Source of the DNA: an uncultured Lachnospiraceae bacterium
GTDB taxonomy: Bacteria > Bacillota > Clostridia > Lachnospirales > Lachnospiraceae
Assembly: GCA_934371475.1 (NCBI GenBank)
Contig: CAKRNX010000162.1
Location: 1 to 5,055 of the forward strand
Direction: 5' to 3'
Length of the DNA stretch: 5,055 bases
The notes under the pieces are model-generated. The model was not told the DNA's origin, did no database searches, and saw only the letters and a list, made by a program, of their open reading frames with translations. Position numbers and translations under genes: made by a program. Positions 1 through 5,055 of this stretch are shown one piece after another; within the stretch, counting starts at the first letter, position 1; the number at the start of each line of letters is the position of its first letter.

Positions 1-21
1 TGCAAGTCGGTATCCGCCGCG

Positions 22-36
22 CATCTGATATATCGA
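22..36. repeat. possible fragment of the intergenic repeat
   Basis: The plus-strand stretch CATCTGATATATCGA matches the outer end of the long repeat copy (CATCTGATGTATCGA, 1894-1908) at 14 of 15 positions, in the same orientation. It lies 27 bases beyond the fliB stop, which is the kind of intergenic place the other copies occupy. The sequence to its left does not align clearly, so this may be a decayed or truncated copy, or a chance match. The window ends before this can be settled. Confidence 0.35.
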
Positions 37-63
37 TTTTTTGTTACCTTGATATTTTCGCGT

Positions 64-1200
64 TTATCGATCTTTTTGCAGCCATGGCAGACGGCTGTAT
101 CGCATCTTCCGTTCCATTGCCTTCTGATTGACATCTGAATGTTCGAGTTCTCTCGAATAACGACAGACCATATCCTGCATATCTTCCATATCCAGTGTTT
201 TTCCATTGCGCAGCCATACGGCCATCAGCATCTCCCGAACCAGCCATACATGCACCACTCCCAGCTGCGCCGCTGCCAGGATCTCTCCGTCGTACACTGC
301 GCCGCAGAAATAAACCGACAGAAAATAAATCAGCAGCTGCTCAAATGGGATCTGCCAGTCCCGGCTGTCGTGTTCCAGCCAGTCCAGAAACTCCTGCTCT
401 ATTCCCAGATAAGGCTCTTCTCCGCGGCTATAAAGCCGTTCCTCAGCCTCTTCGAGCCAAATTTTCCAGTCTTCTTTCAGATACTCCATTGTATACAGGA
501 AACGGAACATCCAGCTGATCCACGGATAATTTTTTCCCGCTCTCCGATTCATCTTCTGCTCTGTCACCGTCACTGTCTGCCGCTCTCCCATTCGCTCCGC
601 CAATTCCCGGCAGGTAAAAAGCTTTCCCTCCTTGAAACGCTTCTGTACGTCGTTGGCCAGCCCCGTGATAAGTCCGCAGCGCAGGCGAAGCGGCAGCGAC
701 CGGTTCTGAAGGATCGCAAACATATCCTTTCTGCAATCTGTCAGTTCCGAATAAAGCAGCTCATCAAATTCCTCATAGCTCTCTTCCCTGTCACGCCAGA
801 ATTCCAGAAAGCGCATCGGTTCCTGCCTGTTCAGCAGCAGTCTGGCCGCCTCCGGACAGGATACTGACAATGAAACTTCCCTGACATTTTCATATTCTTC
901 GATATGTCTGGGGTACAGCCTGCAGGTCCGGCACAGGCTCTCTGCCCCCATCCCTGTATAGAGATCGCACAGATTTTTTTCATTCAGGAAAGCACAGCGC
1001 TTTTCTTTATCCTGGCAGAAGATTTTTTCTTTCCAGTTGACACTCTGCCGCATCCTTGACCGAATTGCCCCCCGGCATCCACGGTATTTTTTCAGCGATT
1101 TTTCATCTATCACGATCTGCCATCCTGCACAGCAGGTGTCCTCACATTCCCCTGCCACACAATGAAAATCCGGATAATAATCCGGCAGTACATATAACAA
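64..1200 (-). CDS. fliB: FliB-type lysine-N-methylase family protein (Cys-rich)
   Basis: A 378-residue protein of the flagellin lysine-N-methylase (FliB) family. In Salmonella, FliB methylates surface lysines of flagellin using SAM and an Fe-S cluster. The family signature is visible: an N-terminal tyrosine-rich strand (residues 3-12), then C14, C19 and the CC pair 23-24 in CEDTCCAGW, followed by C69, C78, C90, C93 and C115. The spacing CxxC plus YPR at 90-98 looks like metal or Fe-S binding. The C-terminal two thirds is charged and helical-looking, with no membrane segment. I chose the TTG start at 1200: GAGG sits 7 bases upstream, and the protein then begins exactly where FliB relatives begin. 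The frame stays open to an ATG at 1350, but that extension is encoded by an intergenic repeat. No flagellin or flagellar gene is visible, so the true substrate is unknown. The family call is firm; the substrate is not. Confidence 0.85.
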   Translation of the reverse strand: MLYVLPDYYPDFHCVAGECEDTCCAGWQIVIDEKSLKKYRGCRGAIRSRMRQSVNWKEKIFCQDKEKRCAFLNEKNLCDLYTGMGAESLCRTCRLYPRHIEEYENVREVSLSVSCPEAARLLLNRQEPMRFLEFWRDREESYEEFDELLYSELTDCRKDMFAILQNRSLPLRLRCGLITGLANDVQKRFKEGKLFTCRELAERMGERQTVTVTEQKMNRRAGKNYPWISWMFRFLYTMEYLKEDWKIWLEEAEERLYSRGEEPYLGIEQEFLDWLEHDSRDWQIPFEQLLIYFLSVYFCGAVYDGEILAAAQLGVVHVWLVREMLMAVWLRNGKTLDMEDMQDMVCRYSRELEHSDVNQKAMERKMRYSRLPWLQKDR

Positions 1201-1245
1201 TCCTTTTCCTCTTTTCCTTTCCTGCGCACCTCTGCACCTGCACTT

Positions 1246-1328
1246 CATTCCAGTCTGCACAAATCCCATTGTACCGCGGGCAATGTGTGCCCTACCGGAT
1301 GACATATCAGATGAGGGATTGGCTCCCA
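1246..1328. repeat. structured intergenic repeat, short copy
   Basis: This stretch aligns with 1761-1842 over 83 columns with about 16 mismatches and one gap, roughly 80% identity, in the same orientation. It lies between the ACT-domain gene and fliB. It keeps a long hairpin: CAT 1246-1248 pairs with ATG 1299-1301, GCACA 1257-1261 with TGTGC 1286-1290, and CATTG 1267-1271 with CAATG 1281-1285, with a one-sided bulge at 1262-1266. The similarity fades after 1328, so this copy lacks the second half present in the long copy. The transposition mechanism, if any, is not visible: there is no transposase and no clear target duplication. Confidence 0.8.
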
Positions 1329-1353
1329 TTTCTATAGGTATTAAAAACAATTT

Positions 1354-1722
1354 CTATCGGATAATTTTGTAATCCTGATCTTCTAAAAGCAGCAGTGTTT
1401 TCTCAAGATCTTTCTCTTTCACCAGCACATAATCTGTATTATAAGTTCCCACAACCAGAAGACTGATCTTATTCTCCGAAAGGATCCTTGAAATCTCTGA
1501 AATAATACCGATCAGAGACAGATCCAGCTGCCCCTGAAGCCTGAACGCTCTCCAGCCGTCCTCCCGCGCCACAGTCTCTTCCGGCACATGGCGGGTACTG
1601 CAGATCAGAGAAATCTCTTCATCTGTCTTGCCCACAAAACAATATTTGTCCGTAAAATCGATCTGCTCCAGCCGCTCTACCTGGCAGACTGTAAATTCTC
1701 TCTTGATCACTTTAATTTTCAT
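1354..1722 (-). CDS. ACT domain-containing protein (COG3603-like)
   Basis: A small soluble protein of 122 residues (124 if the upstream ATG at 1728 is used). The C-terminal half, from GWRAF to the end, is an ACT-like fold with the recognisable run TYNTDYVLVKEKDLEKT, typical of the ACT_7/COG3603 family. The N-terminal half (KVIKREFTVCQVE...CSTRHVPEE) is the usual partner region, giving two ACT-like halves. Such proteins are thought to sense amino acids or similar ligands, but no defined role is established, and there is no catalytic domain attached. AAGGAG lies 3 bases before the ATG at 1728 and 9 bases before the ATG at 1722. I prefer the latter because of the spacing and because relatives commonly begin MK-. 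The gene is cut off from the upstream rubredoxin by a terminator and a repeat copy, so it should have its own promoter, which I could not identify. No terminator is seen before fliB, so the two may share a transcript. Confidence 0.88.
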   Translation of the reverse strand: MKIKVIKREFTVCQVERLEQIDFTDKYCFVGKTDEEISLICSTRHVPEETVAREDGWRAFRLQGQLDLSLIGIISEISRILSENKISLLVVGTYNTDYVLVKEKDLEKTLLLLEDQDYKIIR

Positions 1723-1760
1723 ACTCATTTTCTCCTTTTTCGCATATTATTTTGTCAAGC

Positions 1761-1815
1761 CGTTCCGGTCGGCGCAAAACCATTGTCCACCGGACAATGT
1801 GCGCCCTGCCGGACG
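1761..1815 (-). other. long bulged hairpin within the repeat
   Basis: The paired blocks are 1761-1763 with 1813-1815, 1765-1768 with 1809-1812, 1771-1776 with 1800-1805, and 1781-1788 with 1792-1799. That gives 21 Watson-Crick pairs, a 4-base bulge (1777-1780) and a 3-base loop. The strand is given as that of the flanking genes; the structure could form in DNA or in either transcript. No T-tract follows it on the minus strand, so it is not a normal terminator. The equivalent hairpin in the short copy has two compensated pair changes. Confidence 0.75.
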
Positions 1816-1908
1816 CTATATCAGATGGGGGATTGACTCCCACCACTGATACTAACTTGCTTCCCGCCACCTATAGAGGTGAGGGCACTTTCCCATCTGA
1901 TGTATCGA
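1761..1908. repeat. structured intergenic repeat, long copy
   Basis: A 148-base element between the rubredoxin terminator and the ACT gene. Its left half (1761-1842) is shared with 1246-1328. Three stems can be drawn. First, 1761-1815 forms a long hairpin: CGT/ACG, CCGG/CCGG, GGCGCA/TGCGCC and CATTGTCC/GGACAATG, with loop ACC and an AAAC bulge. Second, 1819-1832 pairs with 1838-1851 at 11 of 14 positions. Third, CACCT/AGGTG at 1868-1879. In addition ATCAGATGGG (1820-1829) is a perfect inverted repeat of CCCATCTGAT (1892-1901), so the right half is bounded by inverted ends. No open frame in it looks like a real protein. It resembles a small non-autonomous or REP-like dispersed repeat, or a structured RNA element; the class is not recognised. 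Confidence 0.85.
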
Positions 1909-1916
1909 CCGAAACG

Positions 1917-1956
1917 ACAAAAAGTCCACCCTGCTGTTGCCAGCCTGGCAGACTTT
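1917..1956 (-). terminator. intrinsic terminator of the rubredoxin gene
   Basis: On the minus strand, AAAGTCTGCC (1956-1947) pairs with GGTGGACTTT (1930-1921) over 10 pairs including two G-U. Inside is a 2x2 AG/AG internal loop and a GCTG/CAGC stem closed by a GCAA tetraloop. The hairpin runs into five T's (1923-1919) and then GTC. It starts 10 bases after the rubredoxin stop codon, as expected for a Rho-independent terminator. Confidence 0.8.
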
Positions 1957-1966
1957 CTGAATGTTT

Positions 1967-2122
1967 CTATTCTTCTGAAAACTGATCTTTTCCTACATTA
2001 CAGAGAGGACATTCAAAATCATCCGGTACGTCTTCCCATTTTGTTCCGGGAGCAATACCGCCTTCCGGATATCCGGCTTCCTCATCATATTCCCAGCCGC
2101 ATACATCACATACATATTTCAT
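1967..2122 (-). CDS. rubredoxin
   Basis: A 51-residue rubredoxin, the usual length for the free electron carrier. The single iron is bound by four cysteines, here C5 and C8 in CDVCGW, and C38 and C41 in CPLCNVGKDQF. Typical core residues are present: W10, Y12, the YPEGGI and PGTKWEDVP loops, and DDFECP. It is a cytoplasmic one-electron carrier that in anaerobes feeds flavodiiron proteins, rubrerythrins or superoxide reductase. Start choice: GGAGG lies 7 bases before the ATG at 2122, and an ATG at 2128 is only one base from it. The frame is open up to an ATG at 2239, but the canonical rubredoxin N-terminus is MKYVCDVC. The gene follows the flavodiiron gene by 172 bases, so it may serve that enzyme, though it may also have its own promoter. 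It ends in a strong terminator. Confidence 0.97.
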   Translation of the reverse strand: MKYVCDVCGWEYDEEAGYPEGGIAPGTKWEDVPDDFECPLCNVGKDQFSEE

Positions 2123-2147
2123 AGTCATTCCTCCTGACTTTTCAGAC

Positions 2148-2165
2148 AAAGCAGATACCTGCTTT
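2148..2165 (-). other. perfect 7-bp hairpin in the rubredoxin leader
   Basis: On the minus strand AAAGCAG, loop GTAT, CTGCTTT. It lies 13 bases upstream of the rubredoxin Shine-Dalgarno (2130-2134). It is followed by GTCTGAAAAG and not a T-tract, so it is unlikely to terminate transcription. If the promoter proposed at 2172-2199 is real, this hairpin sits at or near the 5' end of the mRNA, where such stems can slow decay. Confidence 0.5.
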
Positions 2166-2171
2166 CGTTTT

Positions 2172-2199
2172 ACTATATGATCAGCCTGTGACAAATCAC
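2172..2199 (-). promoter_or_regulatory. candidate promoter and palindrome upstream of rubredoxin
   Basis: On the minus strand TATAGT (2177-2172) is a fair -10 box. The hexamer 16 bases upstream, GTGATT (2199-2194), matches the -35 consensus only weakly (3 of 6). Overlapping that -35 is a perfect palindrome, GTGA-TTTG-TCAC (2188-2199), of a size and 4-base spacing that would suit a CRP/FNR-type dimeric regulator. No regulator gene is present in the window, so the operator reading is inference only. Confidence 0.3.
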
Positions 2200-2294
2200 G
2201 TTTTGTTTCACTCTGCGCCAATCTGCGTACTTGCTGCATTCGCGCCTTACCTCCCGCTGATTATCCTTATCATATCACAGATCTGATCTTTTCA

Positions 2295-4139
2295 CTACTG
2301 TATCTTTTCAAAATCCTCGGCACCGTGCTTGCACAGCGGGCAGATATAATCTTCCGGAAGTACCTCTCCCTCATATACATATCCGCAGATCTTGCATACC
2401 CATCCGACTTTTTTCTCATCCATCGGCTGCGGCTGCGGTTTGATATGATCGAAGTAATACTGATATGTCACACTGGGTACATCAGAAATCACACGTGCTT
2501 CTGTTACTTCCGCTACAAACAGCGTATGGGTATCGTAATCTTTTGTCTCAACCACTTTTGCGGAAATCACAGCGTTGACTGCCTCTGTCAGATAATACAG
2601 GCCATTGGCGGAGCGCTCCACTCCTTCATATCCGGCAAACTTGTCTACATCGCGGCCGCTCTGGAAACCAAAATGCTCAAATACAGAGAAAGGAACATCT
2701 GTAGACAGCACAGATACATTAAACTCTCCTGTCTTTTTAATCATATCGTGTGTCGCATTCTTTTTGTTCACTGCAATAGTGATCCGCTTCGGGGTGTCAG
2801 TCAGCTGAGTTACGGTGTTGATAATGCATCCGTTATCTTTCTCTCCGTCCTTTGCCGTCAGTACAAACAGTCCGTATGAAAGTTTGAACATGGCGTTCGC
2901 ATCAACGCACACCGATGTATCTTCTGTTACTTCTGTTTTTTTCGGTATGGTTGCAACGATATCTTTTACCATCTGATCGATCACCGTCAGCTGATCTTTC
3001 TTGACAGAAGATTTCACAGACAGCTGTGTCTCGATGAAATTGATATTCTTGCATTTGGAAAGCAGAGCCTTCATCAGGCCGCCGCTGGTGGGCGCCCAGG
3101 ATCCGTTCTCTACCAGAGCTACCGTTCTGTTCTGAATATTATGCGCTACCAGATCATGCAGGAATGACTCCATTGTAACAAAAATTCCCGCATTATATGT
3201 CGGCGCTGCAAATACAAAATGGCTGTACTTAAAGCATGCCGCAATAATATCTGAAGCCGGTGTTACAGATACATCGAACATAATCGTTTTTATGTCCTGT
3301 TCTCTCAGGCGACAGGCCAGAATTTCTGCCGCATTTTCCGTATGACCGTAAACAGATGCATAGGCAATCACAACACCTGTCTCCTCCGGTGTATAGCTGC
3401 TCCAGTGCAGATACTTGCCGATAAACTCACCCTGACCTTTTCTCCATACAAAACCATGCAGCGGACAGATCATATCGATCTGAAGACCGGATGCTTTTTT
3501 GAGGATCGCCTGTACCTGTGTGCCGTATTTTCCTACGATATTGGTATAATATCTTCTGGCCTCATCCAGATAATCCCGCTCAAAATCTACCTCATCTGCA
3601 AACAGCGCTCCGTTCAGCGCGCCAAATGTGCCGAATGCGTCCGCGGAAAAAAGGATCTTATCTGTGGTATCGTAAGACATCATAACCTCCGGCCAGTGTA
3701 CCATTGGTGCCATTACAAATACCAGGTTGTGCTTACCTGTAGAAAAGCTGTCTCCCTCTTTCATCAGGATTGCTCTTTCATCCACATCGAACTCAAAGAA
3801 CTGCTTCATCATAGCGGCAATCTTGGCATTGCAGATAATCTTCACATCCGGATAGCGGCGCACAATGCCGTCCAGGGTTGCAGAGTGGTCCGGCTCCATG
3901 TGATGAACCACGATGTAATCCAGCTTTCTTTCGCCCAGCACTGCCTCCACATTTTCAAAGAAAATCTCGGAAACTGCCTTGTCTACGGTATCAAACAGAA
4001 CGGTCTTCTCATCCATCAGCAGATAAGAGTTATAAGAAACCCCGTCCGGCACGGAATAAACTCCCTCAAACATAGCCAGTCTTCTGTCATTTGCGCCAAC
4101 CCAATACAAATCTTCTTTTACTTTTCTGTAGCAATACAT
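2295..4139 (-). CDS. flavodiiron protein fused to flavin reductase and rubredoxin domains (FprA-Hrb type fusion)
   Basis: A 614-residue cytoplasmic oxidoreductase expected to reduce O2 to water and/or NO to N2O. Four domains are visible. Residues 1-250 are the metallo-beta-lactamase-like diiron core with ligands H80, E82 and D84 in HHMEPDHS, then H148, D167 and H228, all intact. Residues 255-395 are the flavodoxin domain with FMN loops SVYGHTE (262-268), APTYNAG (312-318) and ENGSW (344-348). Residues 413-565 are a flavin-reductase-like split barrel. After a Pro-rich linker (566-572), residues 578-614 are a short rubredoxin with C582, C585, C600 and C603. Its cysteine pairs are 14 residues apart instead of the 29 in the free rubredoxin. 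In Moorella, FprA gets electrons from Hrb, a separate flavin reductase-rubredoxin; here both lie on one chain, so NADH could feed it directly. The ATG is preceded by AAAGGAGG at 7 bases. It follows the MBL gene by 108 bases with no terminator seen. Confidence 0.96.
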   Translation of the reverse strand: MYCYRKVKEDLYWVGANDRRLAMFEGVYSVPDGVSYNSYLLMDEKTVLFDTVDKAVSEIFFENVEAVLGERKLDYIVVHHMEPDHSATLDGIVRRYPDVKIICNAKIAAMMKQFFEFDVDERAILMKEGDSFSTGKHNLVFVMAPMVHWPEVMMSYDTTDKILFSADAFGTFGALNGALFADEVDFERDYLDEARRYYTNIVGKYGTQVQAILKKASGLQIDMICPLHGFVWRKGQGEFIGKYLHWSSYTPEETGVVIAYASVYGHTENAAEILACRLREQDIKTIMFDVSVTPASDIIAACFKYSHFVFAAPTYNAGIFVTMESFLHDLVAHNIQNRTVALVENGSWAPTSGGLMKALLSKCKNINFIETQLSVKSSVKKDQLTVIDQMVKDIVATIPKKTEVTEDTSVCVDANAMFKLSYGLFVLTAKDGEKDNGCIINTVTQLTDTPKRITIAVNKKNATHDMIKKTGEFNVSVLSTDVPFSVFEHFGFQSGRDVDKFAGYEGVERSANGLYYLTEAVNAVISAKVVETKDYDTHTLFVAEVTEARVISDVPSVTYQYYFDHIKPQPQPMDEKKVGWVCKICGYVYEGEVLPEDYICPLCKHGAEDFEKIQ

Positions 4140-4247
4140 TGTGCTGCCTCCTTTAGATATTTTCCTGTTTTCTGTTGTCCGGCTCTGTCGTTTCAGTCCT
4201 GCTGCCCGACTTTGGCCATCCTGTTCCTGTGATCCCGCAGATATTCT

Positions 4248-4970
4248 TTATTTCAGCTCCCATTGTTTCTCAGCGGCTGTATCGCAGATCACAGTACCGT
4301 AATCTTTCCGGCACTCCAGCGCCTTGAACCGGCTGATCACACTGCTGTCTGACCAGTAATGCATCGGAAATGCATATCGGATATGGCAGCTGCGCAGATA
4401 CCAGTCCATCCCTTTGTAGAACCATTCTTCCTGCCGGTCGTCCAGAGGAAGAAACGCCACATCGATATCGCGTCCGGCAATCCGTTCCACAGATTTTTTA
4501 AAATTCGCTGTCATCGTCCCCAGCCAACCAGCGTCCTCGCCTTTCCAGAGCCACCAGTTCAGATCCCCCGCATGAAAAATCACATACTGCCATTCTGTGA
4601 TCAGAAAAGCTACGCCTTCATCTGTGGATTTCACAGTTTCTACTTTACCCAGCCCCGGCACTTCATATGTGCTGTTCGCTTTCATCGATACAATTCGATC
4701 TTTCAATTCTTCACCAATCCCCCACTTTTTCAGTTTCAGCGGAGTAATCCGAATATCATGCGCCAGAAGAAATCTGACCCTGTGATGTGTCCCGGCCAGC
4801 TTAAATATCTCCGGGTTGAAATGATCGCCATGATGATGGCTGACAAACACGTAAAGCGGTTTTTCCGGATCCAGCGGCGGGATCTCGCCTTTATAATAGT
4901 CAAAGAGCATCAGACATCTTGGCGTCTCCGCCAGAAAACCGCTGTGGGCAATGTACGTAATTTTAATCAC
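4248..4970 (-). CDS. MBL-fold metallohydrolase (UlaG/COG2220-like)
   Basis: A 240-residue soluble protein of the metallo-beta-lactamase superfamily. The metal-binding motif HxHxDH is intact as H45, H47, D49 and H50 (SHHHGDH). Later ligands are also in place: D136 in FHAGDLN, and H204 in FPMHYW near the C-terminus. The compact length, the N-terminal strand with HSGF (9-12) and the GDLNWW run point to the single-domain COG2220/UlaG-like hydrolases. Substrates in that group vary (lactones, phosphodiesters and others), so none is assigned here. It lacks the flavodoxin domain of the neighbouring flavodiiron protein and is not a copy of it. The start is GTG at 4970, with GGAGG 7 bases upstream. It is the first gene of the visible run and may be co-transcribed with the flavodiiron gene. 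Confidence 0.92.
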   Translation of the reverse strand: MIKITYIAHSGFLAETPRCLMLFDYYKGEIPPLDPEKPLYVFVSHHHGDHFNPEIFKLAGTHHRVRFLLAHDIRITPLKLKKWGIGEELKDRIVSMKANSTYEVPGLGKVETVKSTDEGVAFLITEWQYVIFHAGDLNWWLWKGEDAGWLGTMTANFKKSVERIAGRDIDVAFLPLDDRQEEWFYKGMDWYLRSCHIRYAFPMHYWSDSSVISRFKALECRKDYGTVICDTAAEKQWELK

Positions 4971-4987
4971 AACTTATCCTCCATAAA

Positions 4988-5030
4988 TTATTGATTTTAT
5001 CTTGTTTATGAGAAATATTAAAATCAATAA
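4988..5030 (-). promoter_or_regulatory. perfect 12-bp inverted repeat and candidate promoter upstream of the MBL gene
   Basis: TTATTGATTTTA (4988-4999) and TAAAATCAATAA (5019-5030) are perfect inverted copies separated by 19 bases, with a centre-to-centre distance of 31 bases, close to three helical turns. On the minus strand a TAAAAT -10 box (4999-4994, 5 of 6) lies in the gene-proximal arm, and a weak -35 (TTTAAT, 5022-5017) overlaps the distal arm at 17-base spacing. The arms would therefore cover both promoter elements, as an operator pair might. An AT-only hairpin in a longer transcript is the alternative. TATATT at about 5044-5039 is another possible -10. Confidence 0.45.
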
Positions 5031-5055
5031 CTATTATTAATATACTTGTTTGTTT

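Noticed and set aside
139..867. A 242-codon open frame on the plus strand opposite fliB
   Set aside because: It is antisense to fliB, its composition is that of a shadow frame, and no Shine-Dalgarno or family signature is visible.
1753..1758. A perfect TTGACA on the minus strand upstream of the ACT gene
   Set aside because: The position 17 bases downstream reads as the ribosome binding site, not a -10 box, and the nearby TAATAT is only a few bases away, so no promoter with normal spacing can be built from it.
1246..1908. The repeat copies as a CRISPR array
   Set aside because: There are only two main copies, they are far apart, unequal in length and diverged, and a gene lies between them.
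1588..1985. Several short plus-strand frames across the ACT gene start and the long repeat
   Set aside because: They are made of antisense or repeat sequence, overlap each other in different frames and lack ribosome sites.
2279..2289. The palindrome AGATCTGATCT just after the flavodiiron stop as a terminator
   Set aside because: The arms leave no workable loop and no T-tract follows, so I see no terminator between the flavodiiron and rubredoxin genes.
3342..4232. A 296-codon open frame on the plus strand opposite the flavodiiron gene
   Set aside because: It has no ribosome binding site at its start, no recognisable motif, and lies entirely antisense to a well-supported conserved gene and its upstream gap.
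4140..4247. Possible promoter or terminator between the MBL and flavodiiron genes
   Set aside because: Only weak, short pairings and no spaced -35/-10 pair are visible; the only clear signal is the flavodiiron ribosome binding site.
4359..4994. A 211-codon open frame on the plus strand opposite the MBL gene
   Set aside because: It is antisense to a gene with intact metal-binding motifs and a good start site, and resembles no known protein.

Overview
The window looks like chromosome from an anaerobic, low-to-moderate GC Firmicute, most likely class Clostridia and plausibly Lachnospiraceae. The reasons are the strong AGGAGG-type ribosome binding sites, the GTG and TTG starts, the oxygen/NO-scavenging flavodiiron and rubredoxin genes typical of strict anaerobes, and the ACT-domain and FliB-like families common in clostridia. 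The species call is inference; there is no rRNA or other marker gene here.

All five supported genes lie on the minus strand, so transcription runs from high to low coordinates. In that order they are: an MBL-fold hydrolase (4970-4248), a four-domain flavodiiron protein (4139-2295), a small rubredoxin (2122-1967), an ACT-domain protein (1722-1354) and a FliB-type Cys-rich methylase (1200-64). No intergenic stretch exceeds 300 bases. The 85 bases at the right end are very AT-rich and hold a perfect 12-bp inverted repeat upstream of the MBL gene. The 108-base gap between the MBL gene and the flavodiiron gene shows only the latter's Shine-Dalgarno. The 172-base gap before the rubredoxin holds a possible promoter, a small palindrome and a perfect 7-bp hairpin. 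The rubredoxin is followed at once by a convincing intrinsic terminator.

Functionally, the centre is an O2/NO defence pair. The flavodiiron protein carries its own flavin-reductase and rubredoxin domains on one chain, amounting to a fusion of FprA with its redox partner Hrb. The free rubredoxin downstream could act as a further electron carrier. The ACT and FliB-like genes have no evident link to this pathway.

The most unusual non-coding content is a dispersed, structured intergenic repeat. A long copy lies between the rubredoxin terminator and the ACT gene (1761-1908), a shorter, about 80% identical copy lies between the ACT gene and fliB (1246-1328), and a possible fragment lies beyond fliB (22-36). 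The two main copies keep the same hairpin, with two paired compensatory changes, and the long copy contains two mutually exclusive stems. The repeat also reads through in frame into fliB and creates a false N-terminal extension for that gene.
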